Assembly: GCA_024710005.1 (NCBI GenBank)
Contig: JANJVQ010000016.1
Coordinates: 1 to 64,000 of the forward strand
Origin: Paludibacter sp.
GTDB taxonomy: Bacteria; Bacteroidota; Bacteroidia; Bacteroidales; Paludibacteraceae
Length of the DNA stretch: 64,000 bases
Direction of reading: 5' to 3'
The translations under genes and the position numbers were made by a program. The notes below the pieces were generated by a model. It had not been told where the DNA came from, made no database searches, and saw only the letters and a program-made list of their open reading frames with translations. Below are positions 19,590 through 28,582 of the stretch, piece by piece (position 1 is the first letter of the stretch; each line of letters starts with the position of its first letter).

Positions 19590-21380
19590 TTAATCATGCC
19601 AATCGCCATTCACTTTGATCAATTCAACCAACTTGTCGACGGCTTCCTCTTCGTTGATATTTCTTTCCAGAATTTCTTTCTTTTTATATAAGCTTACCTT
19701 GCCGCGACCAGCACCCACGTATCCGTAATCTGCATCCGCCATTTCTCCCGGACCGTTCACAATACAGCCCATGATGGCAATTTTCAGTCCTTTCAGGTGT
19801 GAGGTGGATGCTTTTACCCGGGCTATGACTGTCTGCAAATTAAACATGGTACGACCGCAACTGGGACAGGAAATGTATTCCGTCTTGGTCACACGCACCC
19901 GGCAGGCCTGTAAAATGCCAAAAGCAACCGCATTGATTTGCTCCACGCCAATTGATTTCTGCGACATTTCTTCATCCTTTTCAAGGAAGATACCATCACC
20001 AAAGCCATCTAAGAACAATACACCCAAGTCAGCAGCGGACTGTATCTGTAAAGAAGCTAAATCATTTACCACATATTTCCGGCAAAGAATCACCGGGTTC
20101 AGCAACTGATTATTCAGCAGGGTATGAAAGAAAGCACGCATTTCACCTACCTGATTCTGATGGGTTGAATGCAGTAATATTATGGTATTGCTTTGTTTTT
20201 TCAAACAATCAAGGACATTTTCATTTAAATCCGGATAGCTGAGTCGGATGAATTTCATTTCGGCTTCATCCTGCATTAATTGATCAATTTGCTCAGCAGC
20301 AAAAACCGGATAAACGGCGCCCGTCTGACTAAACACCTGGTTCCCTTTCAACAAATAATCCGGAATGGTCGTAAATCCGCCATCCTTATTCATCAACACC
20401 ACCGGCACCTGATCGCCACCGATATTCAATATCTGGTTTGTTTTTCTTCTGTTGTATTCAAACACTGTAAATTCAGGAGAAGCTGTAGCCTTAATTTCGG
20501 GATGACCGTTCTTCCGGGTGATGTAATCGACAAGTTGCCTTGCCACCGGAATTTCTGCTTCAGGCTCTTCACTCAACGAAACACGGATGGTGTCACCGAT
20601 GCCATCATGCAACAAGGCTCCGATTCCGACAGCAGATTTAATCCGCCCATCTTCCCCGTCACCTGCCTCGGTAACACCCAGGTGAAGCGGATAGCACATG
20701 CCATGCTTTTCCATTTCCGACACGAGAAGCCGTACTGCATGTACCATCGACAAGGTGTTCGAGGCTTTCATCGAAATCACCACATCGTGAAAATCCTCTT
20801 CAAGACAAACCCGTAAAAATTCGAGACAAGACTCAACCATCCCCCGTGGTGTATCACCCCAGCGATTCATCATTCTTTCACTCAACGAACCGTGGTTTAC
20901 GCCAATTCTGACAGCCCTTCCATGAGTTTTACAAATATCCAGCAATTGCTTAAACCTAACTTTAATCTTTTCATATTCAGCCTGATATTCTTCTTCCGTA
21001 TAATCAGGAGAATCGCGCCTGACTAATCCGATAAAGTTACCCGGGTTGACCCGCACCTTTTCAACATATTGCGCAGCTACATCAGCAGCATTGGCATTGA
21101 AATGGATGTCGGCCACCAAAGGCACATCAAAACCCTGGTTAAATAATGCTTCGCGGATATTTTTCAGATTTTCGGCCTCACGAACTCCCTGTGCCGTAAA
21201 TCGTACAATTTCCCCTCCGGCTTCAACAATCCGGATGCATTGCGCGACTGAATTTTCGGTGTCATTGGTGTCGGTGTTGGCCATCGATTGTACCCTGATT
21301 GGCTCCGGGCCACCGAGCAATACTTTGCCAACCCTTACGGTATCTGATTTCCTTCTTTTGTAGTTAAATTGATTGTACAT
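19590..21380 (-). CDS. ispG: 4-hydroxy-3-methylbut-2-enyl-diphosphate synthase, long form
   Basis: The enzyme performs the penultimate step of the MEP isoprenoid pathway using a [4Fe-4S] cluster. The N-terminal TIM-barrel (about 1-270: VRVGKVLLGGPEPIRVQSM, VNPGNF, IGVNHGSL) and the C-terminal cluster domain (ISCPSCGRTMFNLQ and MGCIVNGPGEMADADYGYVG) are clear. The three cluster cysteines are CPSC and GCIVNGPGE. At 596 residues it is the three-domain form, with a central insert (about 270-500) found in Bacteroidota, Chlorobi and plants. It appears monocistronic. Confidence 0.96.
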   Translation of the reverse strand: MYNQFNYKRRKSDTVRVGKVLLGGPEPIRVQSMANTDTNDTENSVAQCIRIVEAGGEIVRFTAQGVREAENLKNIREALFNQGFDVPLVADIHFNANAADVAAQYVEKVRVNPGNFIGLVRRDSPDYTEEEYQAEYEKIKVRFKQLLDICKTHGRAVRIGVNHGSLSERMMNRWGDTPRGMVESCLEFLRVCLEEDFHDVVISMKASNTLSMVHAVRLLVSEMEKHGMCYPLHLGVTEAGDGEDGRIKSAVGIGALLHDGIGDTIRVSLSEEPEAEIPVARQLVDYITRKNGHPEIKATASPEFTVFEYNRRKTNQILNIGGDQVPVVLMNKDGGFTTIPDYLLKGNQVFSQTGAVYPVFAAEQIDQLMQDEAEMKFIRLSYPDLNENVLDCLKKQSNTIILLHSTHQNQVGEMRAFFHTLLNNQLLNPVILCRKYVVNDLASLQIQSAADLGVLFLDGFGDGIFLEKDEEMSQKSIGVEQINAVAFGILQACRVRVTKTEYISCPSCGRTMFNLQTVIARVKASTSHLKGLKIAIMGCIVNGPGEMADADYGYVGAGRGKVSLYKKKEILERNINEEEAVDKLVELIKVNGDWHD

Positions 21381-21472
21381 GCTTGTATGTTAAAAGCAAT
21401 GAGTTTCTTGATGAATATATTGTTAACATTTCTGAATACAAAAAGTTGCATTTCAGGTTGATTTTATTGTAT

Positions 21473-22501
21473 TTATTTTTTCATCACCCTGACAGAATCC
21501 GGTGCAATTTTAATTTTTTTCCTGTAATGGTCAATAAATAAATTGGGTTCTGATCTTTCTTTGAAAAACGGTTCATTTTTATCAAAATCAATTTGTGTGG
21601 CATCAAACATTAATCCGGGAACCCCATTTTCCTCCATGGGAAGATAGACTTCACCCGGTTTGCTCCTCTTATCGATGATCCAGTCGAACATGACACTTGG
21701 TTCGTAAACCGAATAGGGAACATAATCGACATTCGGCTCTCCCGCTCCTTCATACCAACTATCTGTCTTCCTGATGGTGGTATATTTCACCTTTTTCCCT
21801 TGATTGAATTTTCCGCCTATCAACTCCATCGGGATTCTCACATTGAGTTCCCATTCCTTCACATGTTCATCCGGCAATAAATTCACCAAATCCAGCAAGG
21901 CCATGCCAAAAGCCGAACATCCGGCACCTTCCTGATGATACCTTGGCCAGAAAGCGCCTCCGTAAAAATCGGATGGAGCGTAATGCTCATTCATCTTGGC
22001 AGAATATTGCGCTACAAAATCCAGCATACGCTTCATAGCCGGTTCACTTACCCTATATCTGATGAATGCGAGTTTGTCCCTTTTTGCATACACTTCCAAC
22101 TTATGTTTGAGCTCCTCATGTCCTTCAATTCTACCCTGCAAAGCAGCGCCCATAATCGCGTATCCAACTTTATGCTTGAAAATCAAATCCAACTTTTCTT
22201 TTAATTCTCCTGAAGTCTGCGCAACCAACAAGGTATCCGGAAGCAGTGGCGTATTAAACCCGACTGCAACATGTCCCAACAAATAATTATCTTTTACACC
22301 GATGGTTTTGATGTAACATTTGCGCATGGTTTTATACAATGCCGAAGGACTTTCCCAACTCAACGGATGCAGCGTGGGCATCACATATACTGTAAACTCA
22401 TGTATATCATCACCTTTACTTTCCGGCTCAACGGCTTGCACCTTCATCAACAATATAACCAGAACAGCAATCAAAACGCTAAATCTTGAAAAATGACCCA
22501 T
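21473..22501 (-). CDS. Secreted protein of unknown function, possibly papain-like
   Basis: The 342-residue protein has a signal peptide (about 1-23, VLIAVLVILLMKVQA). Two features recall permuted NlpC/P60 (YiiX-like) folds: a His in LLGHVAVGF near residue 78, and a Cys in GAGCSAFGMALLDL near residue 194. In such folds the catalytic His precedes the Cys. The overall similarity is too weak to assign a family. The protein is rich in conserved-looking Trp, Tyr and Pro residues. Neighbours (ispG, a SulP transporter) give no functional hint. Treat enzymatic activity as speculation. Confidence 0.5.
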   Translation of the reverse strand: MGHFSRFSVLIAVLVILLMKVQAVEPESKGDDIHEFTVYVMPTLHPLSWESPSALYKTMRKCYIKTIGVKDNYLLGHVAVGFNTPLLPDTLLVAQTSGELKEKLDLIFKHKVGYAIMGAALQGRIEGHEELKHKLEVYAKRDKLAFIRYRVSEPAMKRMLDFVAQYSAKMNEHYAPSDFYGGAFWPRYHQEGAGCSAFGMALLDLVNLLPDEHVKEWELNVRIPMELIGGKFNQGKKVKYTTIRKTDSWYEGAGEPNVDYVPYSVYEPSVMFDWIIDKRSKPGEVYLPMEENGVPGLMFDATQIDFDKNEPFFKERSEPNLFIDHYRKKIKIAPDSVRVMKK

Positions 22502-22690
22502 AAAAAACTGAAAACTTAATAATTTTGTTAATGCACGTAAAAATAAGCAATTTTATTACATGACACAACCTGATTCTTTTTTTTTATTTGAATAATTTTG
22601 GCGGTATATCGCTTGTTTCTGTCTATCAACAAAAACAATTACTATCATGTTCATTTTAATGTAAATAAGAAGTGATATTTTATAAATAAA

Positions 22691-22869
22691 AAACCTTATT
22701 TCCAACCTTATTTTCTGACAAAACAACCTTAGTAGCAAATGAATATCCTACTCAACCTAACCTTATTACCTTATTTGAAAAACCTATCAATTAAAATAAG
22801 GTAATAAGGTCAGAGTAAATTATGGTCAAATCTCTGCTACTAAGGTTGTTTTATCAGGAAATAAGGTTT
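22691..22869. repeat. Long imperfect inverted repeat, about 179 bp
   Basis: Outer arms AAACCTTATTTC match exactly. A 23-base block containing AACAACCTTAGTAGCA matches with one mismatch, and the inner 17 bases ACCTTATTACCTTATTT match exactly around a 17-base loop (22777-22793). The left arm has an extra 13-base copy of CAACCTTATTTTC. It could be a MITE-like element or a structured RNA; no transposase is nearby. Confidence 0.7.
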
Positions 22870-23009
22870 AACTATAATACATTAAATCAATTTATTACAA
22901 CACACAAATCTCTTCTTCTGAGTTATAAAATCAATTTATTAAGATTAAATTTAACACAAAACACTTTACTTTTCAGCACAATTTTTCACTTTTAATAAGA
23001 AAAAAGCAT

Positions 23010-23017
23010 TACCTTTG
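23010..23017 (+). promoter_or_regulatory. SulP gene promoter, -7 box
   Basis: TACCTTTG matches TAnnTTTG exactly and lies 25 bp upstream of the ATG. Confidence 0.6.
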
Positions 23018-23041
23018 CATCGTTTCTAAAAATGTATATTT

Positions 23042-24715
23042 ATGCGTTTTCGACCAAAACTATTTGAAGTATTTAAAAATTACTCGAAAGAACTTTTTTA
23101 TAAAGATTTGATGGCCGGCATCATTGTCGGCATAGTCGCTCTCCCTCTTGCCATTGCATTCGGTATCGCATCCGGCGTTTCGCCCGAACAGGGACTGTTT
23201 ACCGCCATCATTGCCGGCTTTATTATTTCATTTTTTGGTGGCAGCAAAGTACAAATCGGGGGACCAACCGGTGCATTTATTGTAATTGTATACGGAATTG
23301 TACAGGAATTCGGTATAACCGGACTCGCGGTTGCCACCATCATCGCAGGGGTCATGCTGGTTGCCATGGGGATACTAAAGTTAGGTGTTGTTATCAAGTT
23401 TATACCCTACCCGATTATTGTTGGATTTACGAGTGGCATTGCATTAACCATTTTCGCGACCCAAATCAAGGATCTTTTCGGGATGAGCATCGACAAAGTA
23501 CCGGCAGATTTCATCAGCAAATGGGGCGTATACGCAGAAAACATCGGCACAACCAATCTACCTGCATTGATAATCGGCATATTAACCATTGTCATCATAG
23601 CTGTCACACCCAAATTCTCCAACAAGATACCGGGCTCGCTAATTGCCATTATCCTGATGACTGTCGTTGTCTATTTCTTAAGGGAGCATTTCGGCATGAC
23701 TTCAATCGAGACCATCGGCGACCGCTTCAGTATTAATGCTGCGTTACCGAAAGCCGAAAGACCGGTCATCACCTTTGAAATTATCCAAACCCTGATGCCG
23801 GCAGCCTTTACCATCGCCATGCTCGGGGCCATCGAATCGCTCTTATCCGCCACCGTTGCCGATGGGGTGATTGGCGACAAACACCATTCAAACACTGAGC
23901 TAATCGCGCAGGGAATAGCCAATATCGTCACGCCAATTTTTGGTGGTATACCGGCAACAGGCGCTATTGCCCGTACCATGACGAATATCAACAATGGAGG
24001 CCGAACCCCTGTCGCGGGCATCATACATGCTGTTGTACTGCTGCTGATTTTACTGTTTCTCGGGAACCTGACCAAACACATCCCGATGGCCTGCTTAGCC
24101 GGCGTATTGGTCATCGTAGCTTACAACATGAGCGAATGGCGCACTTTCAAATCGCTGCTGAAAGGACAAAAATCGGATGTGGCCGTTTTGATTGCCACTT
24201 TTTTGTTGACAGTCATTTTCGATCTGACAATAGCCATTGAACTTGGGCTGGTATTGGCAGTGGTACTCTTCCTGAGAAGAATTTCGGAATCTACGCAAAT
24301 ATCCATCTTCAAACATAATATTGAAGAAGCAGAATATATTGAAGGGAATACGGAAGCAGAAAAACTGGTACTCCCGAAAGGAGTGGAAGTCTATGAAATT
24401 GAAGGTCCGTTTTTCTTTGGTGTTGCCAATAAATTTGAAGAAACCATGAAAATGCTGGGCGACAAGCCAAAAGTCAGAATCATCAGGATGCGCAAGGTTC
24501 CGTTTATTGACTCAACCGGCATCAACAACCTGAAAAGTTTGATCCGGATGTCGGTGAAAGACAAAACAAAAATCCTGCTTTCGGGAGTAAACGAGCAGGT
24601 ACACACTGCCCTTGACAAGGGAGGGGTTGCAGATCAAATCGGACAGGAGAATATTTGCAGCAATATTACAGAGGCATTAGCACGTGCAGAGGAAGTAATA
24701 AATAAAAAATGTTGA
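23042..24715 (+). CDS. SulP family anion transporter with STAS domain
   Basis: The 557-residue inner-membrane protein has many hydrophobic segments over about residues 20-425. It shows SulP hallmarks: DLMAGIIVGIVALPLAIAFGIASG, the substrate-site region KVQIGGPTGAFIVIV, GFTSGIALTI and GGIPATGAIARTMTNINNGG. A C-terminal STAS domain (about 435-550) carries MRKVPFIDSTGINNLKSLI. The substrate could be sulfate, bicarbonate or another anion; sequence alone does not decide. No dedicated sulfate permease lies in the sulfate-reduction operons downstream, so this is the only candidate in the window, but it is about 10 kb away and lacks the shared sulfur operator. Confidence 0.9.
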   Translation: MRFRPKLFEVFKNYSKELFYKDLMAGIIVGIVALPLAIAFGIASGVSPEQGLFTAIIAGFIISFFGGSKVQIGGPTGAFIVIVYGIVQEFGITGLAVATIIAGVMLVAMGILKLGVVIKFIPYPIIVGFTSGIALTIFATQIKDLFGMSIDKVPADFISKWGVYAENIGTTNLPALIIGILTIVIIAVTPKFSNKIPGSLIAIILMTVVVYFLREHFGMTSIETIGDRFSINAALPKAERPVITFEIIQTLMPAAFTIAMLGAIESLLSATVADGVIGDKHHSNTELIAQGIANIVTPIFGGIPATGAIARTMTNINNGGRTPVAGIIHAVVLLLILLFLGNLTKHIPMACLAGVLVIVAYNMSEWRTFKSLLKGQKSDVAVLIATFLLTVIFDLTIAIELGLVLAVVLFLRRISESTQISIFKHNIEEAEYIEGNTEAEKLVLPKGVEVYEIEGPFFFGVANKFEETMKMLGDKPKVRIIRMRKVPFIDSTGINNLKSLIRMSVKDKTKILLSGVNEQVHTALDKGGVADQIGQENICSNITEALARAEEVINKKC

Positions 24716-24770
24716 AAATTTTATTTTTCCGATTCATTTAACTATTTTTGTCTGAGAATTTTTAATAAAG

Positions 24771-25064
24771 ATGACAAATCGTTACGAGGAACTGATAAAC
24801 GCGTTTGAAAAAAAACTGCGAAAATTGATTTCGGAGTACGAGTCATTACAAATTCAAAACAACAAGCTACAGGCTGAACTGGCGCAAAAACATGAAAATC
24901 TGATTATTGCACACGGCGAAATCCTGGAGCTGAGAAAAAAAAACGAACACCTGTCATTGGCAAACCAGCTTAGCGGGCCCGGTGAGGGACGAGCAGAAGC
25001 AAAAAAACAAATTGATAGGATGGTGCGGGAAATTGATCAATGTTTGGCTCTTTTAGATGATTAG
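24771..25064 (+). CDS. Small coiled-coil protein, upstream partner of ZapA
   Basis: The 97-residue protein is almost entirely a charged coiled coil (about residues 1-65, with NNKLQAELAQKHENLIIAHG), then a short tail (IDRMVREIDQCLALLDD). It has no signal peptide or membrane helix. It lies 5 bp upstream of zapA, so the two are translationally linked. By size and position it could act like ZapB at the division ring, but I see no sequence family that proves this. Confidence 0.7.
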   Translation: MTNRYEELINAFEKKLRKLISEYESLQIQNNKLQAELAQKHENLIIAHGEILELRKKNEHLSLANQLSGPGEGRAEAKKQIDRMVREIDQCLALLDD

Positions 25065-25069
25065 AGCAT

Positions 25070-25363
25070 ATGAACGACGATATTTTTACTATAAATGTAC
25101 AAATCGGAGGCTTTCCAATGGCACTTCGGATTCCCCGTGGCGACGAGGAAGTATACAGGAAAGCTGAAAAGCTGGTTTCCAATCTGATAGAAGAATTCCA
25201 CCTCAGGTACAAACAACGGGCCTATGAGGACATTCTCAAATTAGTGGCGTACCAGTTAGCCGTAAGGGTTTCAAAAAACGATCTGACAGAAGACACAGCC
25301 CCTCTTGCCGACAGAATAAAACAACTGGAGAAAGAGCTGGACGCTGTACTGAATCAGGAATAA
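25070..25363 (+). CDS. zapA: Cell division protein ZapA
   Basis: The 97-residue protein starts with the ZapA head (FTINVQIGGFPMALRIPRGDEEVYRKAEKLV), then helices ending in a coiled coil (LADRIKQLEKELDAV). ZapA cross-links FtsZ filaments at midcell. Length is typical. It follows the coiled-coil partner by 5 bp and ends before a terminator hairpin at 25389-25434, so the two genes form a small unit. rny lies beyond. Confidence 0.88.
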   Translation: MNDDIFTINVQIGGFPMALRIPRGDEEVYRKAEKLVSNLIEEFHLRYKQRAYEDILKLVAYQLAVRVSKNDLTEDTAPLADRIKQLEKELDAVLNQE

Positions 25364-25388
25364 GTTTGTCGTAAACATCAATCATTCC

Positions 25389-25434
25389 CGCATGTCATCA
25401 TGATTTTAATCATGCTTTGACGTGCGTTTTTTTT
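25389..25434 (+). terminator. Intrinsic terminator after zapA
   Basis: The outer stem CGCATGTCA pairs with TGACGTGCG (one mismatch), with an inner CATGAT/ATCATG stem, followed by eight T residues. Confidence 0.7.
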
Positions 25435-25443
25435 AGGTCTAAC

Positions 25444-25481
25444 GACCGTAGACTGTAGACTGTAGACCGTAGACTGTAGAC
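25444..25481 (+). repeat. GTAGACTGTAGAC-type word repeat
   Basis: Five near-identical GAC(C/T)GTA words run in tandem upstream of rny. It is a low-complexity intergenic repeat similar in style to the GACCGGAGACTGG words at 37414-37444 and 44183-44255. Confidence 0.6.
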
Positions 25482-25520
25482 ATTAAAAAAGTAAACTTTT
25501 AAACAAAATAAATAAAAAAC

Positions 25521-27035
25521 ATGGTACTATACATCATAATCGGACTGGTTATCGGCGGTGGAGGGGCTTACCTGGTACTGACCGGCATCCATAAAAAGAC
25601 GAAGCGGGATGCTTTGGCTGAGATAGAGTTACTTAAGAAAGATCAACTTATAGAAGTAAAAGAAAAATTCATTGCGCTGAAAGCAGAGCACGAACAACAA
25701 GTTCAGCAACGCAATGCCAAAGTGCAGGAACGGGAAGTGAGAGCACAGCAACGCGAAATGCAACTAAACCAGAAACAGGGGGAACTGCAACGCAAGGCGA
25801 ATGAAGTTGAAGTACTCAGGGAAACACATGAACAGCAACTGCACCTGCTGGAAAAGAAAAAAGCGGAACTCGACCACCTGACCCGTCAGGCTCAGGAACA
25901 ATTAGAAAGCATCTCCGGTTTATCTGCAGATCAAGCCAAAGAAAAGCTGGTTGAATCCCTGAAAGATGAGGCAAAAACCAATGCCATGTCGTACATCAAC
26001 GACATCATGGAAGAAGCCAAGATGACTGCGAATAAAGAAGCAAAACGTGTGATCATCAACACCATCCAGCGGGTATCGACTGAAACAGCCATTGAAAACT
26101 CAGTCACTGTTTTCCACATTGAATCCGACGAAATCAAAGGACGCATCATCGGACGCGAAGGACGAAACATCCGTGCCTTAGAAGCAGCTACCGGCGTTGA
26201 AATCATCGTCGACGACACCCCTGAGGCCATCGTATTATCTGCTTTTGACCCGGTACGCCGCGAAATTGCCCGCTTGTCGTTACACCAATTAGTTACCGAT
26301 GGCCGTATTCACCCGGCTCGTATCGAAGAGGTTGTTAACAAGGTAAAAAAACAAATCGAAGAAGAAATTATTGAGATAGGAAAACGTACTACCATCGACC
26401 TGGGTATCCACGGATTGCACCCGGAACTGATTCGTTTGGTCGGAAAGATGAAATACCGTTCCTCTTACGGACAAAACCTCCTGCAGCACTCCCGTGAAGT
26501 TGCCAACCTGTGCGCCACCATGGCGTCAGAACTGGGATTGAACCCCAAGACAGCCAAAAGAGCTGGTCTGCTACACGATATAGGTAAAGTACCTGATGAC
26601 GAACCGGAATTGCCACATGCTATCCTCGGGATGCGTTTAGCAGAGAAATACAAAGAGAAACCAAACGTTTGCAACGCCATCGGTTCACACCACGATGAAG
26701 TGGAAATGGAAACCCTGATTGCGCCGATTGTCCAGGTTTGTGATGCCATCTCCGGCGCTCGTCCGGGTGCCCGTCGCGAAATTGTGGAAGCCTACATCAA
26801 ACGTCTGAAAGATCTGGAAAACTTAGCCGCTCAATATCCCGGTGTAGTGAAGACTTATGCCATCCAGGCCGGTCGCGAGTTGCGTGTCATTGTAGGAGCA
26901 GACAAAATTGACGACAAGGAAACTGAATTACTGTCATTCGATATCGCCAAGAAAATTCAGGATGAAATGACTTATCCGGGACAGGTTAAGATCACGGTAA
27001 TTCGTGAAACAAGAGCCGTAAGTTACGCTAAGTAA
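25521..27035 (+). CDS. rny: Ribonuclease Y
   Basis: The 504-residue membrane-anchored endoribonuclease takes part in mRNA decay. An N-terminal membrane helix (about 2-22, [18 protein letters not shown]) is followed by a long Gln/Glu-rich coiled coil (about 30-190), a KH RNA-binding domain (about 205-270, [21 protein letters not shown]) and an HD metal-dependent domain ([37 protein letters not shown]). Length and order match the family. The 157-bp gap behind zapA contains a terminator and a word repeat, so it probably has its own promoter, which I could not identify. Confidence 0.96.
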   Translation: MVLYIIIGLVIGGGGAYLVLTGIHKKTKRDALAEIELLKKDQLIEVKEKFIALKAEHEQQVQQRNAKVQEREVRAQQREMQLNQKQGELQRKANEVEVLRETHEQQLHLLEKKKAELDHLTRQAQEQLESISGLSADQAKEKLVESLKDEAKTNAMSYINDIMEEAKMTANKEAKRVIINTIQRVSTETAIENSVTVFHIESDEIKGRIIGREGRNIRALEAATGVEIIVDDTPEAIVLSAFDPVRREIARLSLHQLVTDGRIHPARIEEVVNKVKKQIEEEIIEIGKRTTIDLGIHGLHPELIRLVGKMKYRSSYGQNLLQHSREVANLCATMASELGLNPKTAKRAGLLHDIGKVPDDEPELPHAILGMRLAEKYKEKPNVCNAIGSHHDEVEMETLIAPIVQVCDAISGARPGARREIVEAYIKRLKDLENLAAQYPGVVKTYAIQAGRELRVIVGADKIDDKETELLSFDIAKKIQDEMTYPGQVKITVIRETRAVSYAK

Positions 27036-27064
27036 TTAAAGATAAGTCAGACTGAAATAATTTT

Positions 27065-27113
27065 CAGCATTGATGTTTAAATTTGATTTTGAACATTAAT
27101 GCTGATTTTTTTT
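27065..27113 (+). terminator. Intrinsic terminator after rny
   Basis: CAGCATTGATGTT pairs with AACATTAATGCTG (one mismatch), followed by eight T residues. Confidence 0.7.
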
Positions 27114-27146
27114 ACTTAAATGAATGTTTACCATTTGATTTACCTG

Positions 27147-27154
27147 TAAATTTG
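27147..27154 (+). promoter_or_regulatory. Promoter -7 box of the secreted PHP-like gene
   Basis: TAAATTTG is a perfect TAnnTTTG match, 25 bp upstream of the ATG. Confidence 0.55.
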
Positions 27155-27178
27155 CTGTGAATTTTAAATTAAATACAC

Positions 27179-28519
27179 ATGAAACGTACAGTTTATTCAG
27201 TCATTTTACTTTTATGCATGATGAGCATCTCATTCACAGGTGCTGCAAAAGGTAAATCAAGCAATCAGTCATCTGATCAACAAAAGCCTTTGTCGTATTT
27301 CAAGGCATACAAAGGAAACTCACACGCGCACACCATTTTCACCTGGACACACGGGGCTCATCGTGATAAGAGTGTTGAAAAACTTTCAGAACCGACTCCA
27401 TTTCATCCAGACTTTCATGTACCCGAAGGGATGGACTGGAAAGATTACAAAACAATCAGTCTGGATGCAAAAGCATACAAAAACCTGCAAGCGCTTCCCG
27501 ACAATCATTATGAACTTGCCATCAAGAATGGTTATGACTTTTATGTAGTAACCGAGCACAGTCATGAACCGGTACTCCAGCCTGTTTCTGCTGAAAATGC
27601 TATATGGAAGTACATGCAAAAAACGGCAAAAAAGTATACAAAAAATGGTAAATTCATTGCAATGGTTGGTTTCGAATTCAGTCGTAACACGGATGCAAAT
27701 GGAGGCGAAGGTCATATCAACGTCATCAATTCTGCTGATTATGTTAGCGCTGATTATGGACAGCGCGGTCCGGCACCGGCATGGCCTGAAGCCAACTGGA
27801 CCATTCCACAATTCTACAAATGGACAAAAACAGCCAAACCTTATGCCAATAAAGGTTCCATAGCAATTGGTTTCAATCATCCGAAAAACGACCAGTACAA
27901 TGACTGGGATCACCTGGATGAAGAAGTCGTAAAACAAATCAGCACCTTCGAAATTCACACCAACTTTAAAACCCCACGCTGGGAAGCCTATGTAAGAGCC
28001 TTGAACAAAGGGTGGAAGGTATCTCCCATCGGCGTTTACGACAACCACAGTATCAATGTTATTGCAAACAAAGACAAGTTTCCGCCCACGCAGGTTATTG
28101 CTCCCAAACTAACCCGGGAAGAAATTACCCGTGCCATGAAAGAAAGACGCACCTATGCATCCTGGATCAGGGATGTTGAAATTAAATACGCGGTTAACGG
28201 CAACATCATGGGGTCAACCATTCAAAAATCAGATGCATATCAGTTTGAAATCGTACTGAACTCCAATCCGGCAAATCCGGCTGATTGTGCAAAACGCATT
28301 CAGATTCTAAAAAATCATCCACAGGGCAAAGACGACATGGTCGTGGTGGAAGAAATCAATTTCGATGACAATAAATCTGCAATCAGTTGGAAACCTGTCA
28401 TTAAAGACAAAGATGCCAAATTCTTTTTAGTCAGGGTTTTCCATGAAAGTGACAAGAATAAAGAAGGTGAATTTAAAAAACACGGTTCAACCTTTGCTGC
28501 ACCGGTTTGGATAAATTAG
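27179..28519 (+). CDS. Secreted PHP-like metallohydrolase
   Basis: The 446-residue protein has a signal peptide (about 1-22, VILLLCMMSISFTGAA). It carries a series of metal-ligand motifs in PHP (polymerase and histidinol phosphatase) order: HAH in KGNSHAHTIF, EHS in YVVTEHSHEP, Glu in VGFEFSRN, His in GHINVIN, His in IGFNHPKND and DNH in GVYDNHSINVI. A beta-rich C-terminal domain follows (about 330-446). This points to a tri-metal phosphoesterase or related hydrolase acting in the periplasm. The substrate is unknown. A terminator hairpin follows at once, so the gene is monocistronic. Confidence 0.75.
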   Translation: MKRTVYSVILLLCMMSISFTGAAKGKSSNQSSDQQKPLSYFKAYKGNSHAHTIFTWTHGAHRDKSVEKLSEPTPFHPDFHVPEGMDWKDYKTISLDAKAYKNLQALPDNHYELAIKNGYDFYVVTEHSHEPVLQPVSAENAIWKYMQKTAKKYTKNGKFIAMVGFEFSRNTDANGGEGHINVINSADYVSADYGQRGPAPAWPEANWTIPQFYKWTKTAKPYANKGSIAIGFNHPKNDQYNDWDHLDEEVVKQISTFEIHTNFKTPRWEAYVRALNKGWKVSPIGVYDNHSINVIANKDKFPPTQVIAPKLTREEITRAMKERRTYASWIRDVEIKYAVNGNIMGSTIQKSDAYQFEIVLNSNPANPADCAKRIQILKNHPQGKDDMVVVEEINFDDNKSAISWKPVIKDKDAKFFLVRVFHESDKNKEGEFKKHGSTFAAPVWIN

Positions 28520-28526
28520 CATACAC

Positions 28527-28566
28527 AAAAGAGGTGATTAACAACAAGCTAATCACCTCTTTTTTT
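28527..28566. terminator. Bidirectional intrinsic terminator
   Basis: Perfect arms AAAAGAGGTGATT (28527-28539) and AATCACCTCTTTT (28551-28563) with T-run extension lie between convergent genes, serving the PHP-like gene and the DUF349 gene. Confidence 0.8.
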
Positions 28567-28582
28567 ATCACGAATTAAATGC

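Larger units (their letters stand above)
22502..23041. other. AT-rich intergenic region with a long hairpin
   Basis: The 540 bp between the secreted-protein gene and the SulP gene contain one large imperfect inverted repeat (22691-22869) and the SulP promoter box (23010-23017). The rest is AT-rich with no coding signal. A 60-codon frame on the minus strand is low-complexity and unsupported. Confidence 0.6.

Noticed and set aside
20280-20816. 178-codon plus-strand frame inside ispG
   Set aside because: It is a shadow of ispG, which has complete cluster and barrel motifs on the minus strand.
22556-22738. 60-codon minus-strand frame near the long hairpin
   Set aside because: It is rich in Ile, Lys and Tyr from AT-rich DNA and runs into the hairpin arm; no start signal or homology.
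25364-25520. 6S RNA gene downstream of zapA, as in Proteobacteria
   Set aside because: The gap is only 157 bp and is explained by an intrinsic terminator and a word repeat; no long 6S-like rod is visible.
27386-28048. 220-codon minus-strand frame
   Set aside because: It is a shadow of the secreted PHP-like gene, whose signal peptide and metal motifs are clear on the plus strand.
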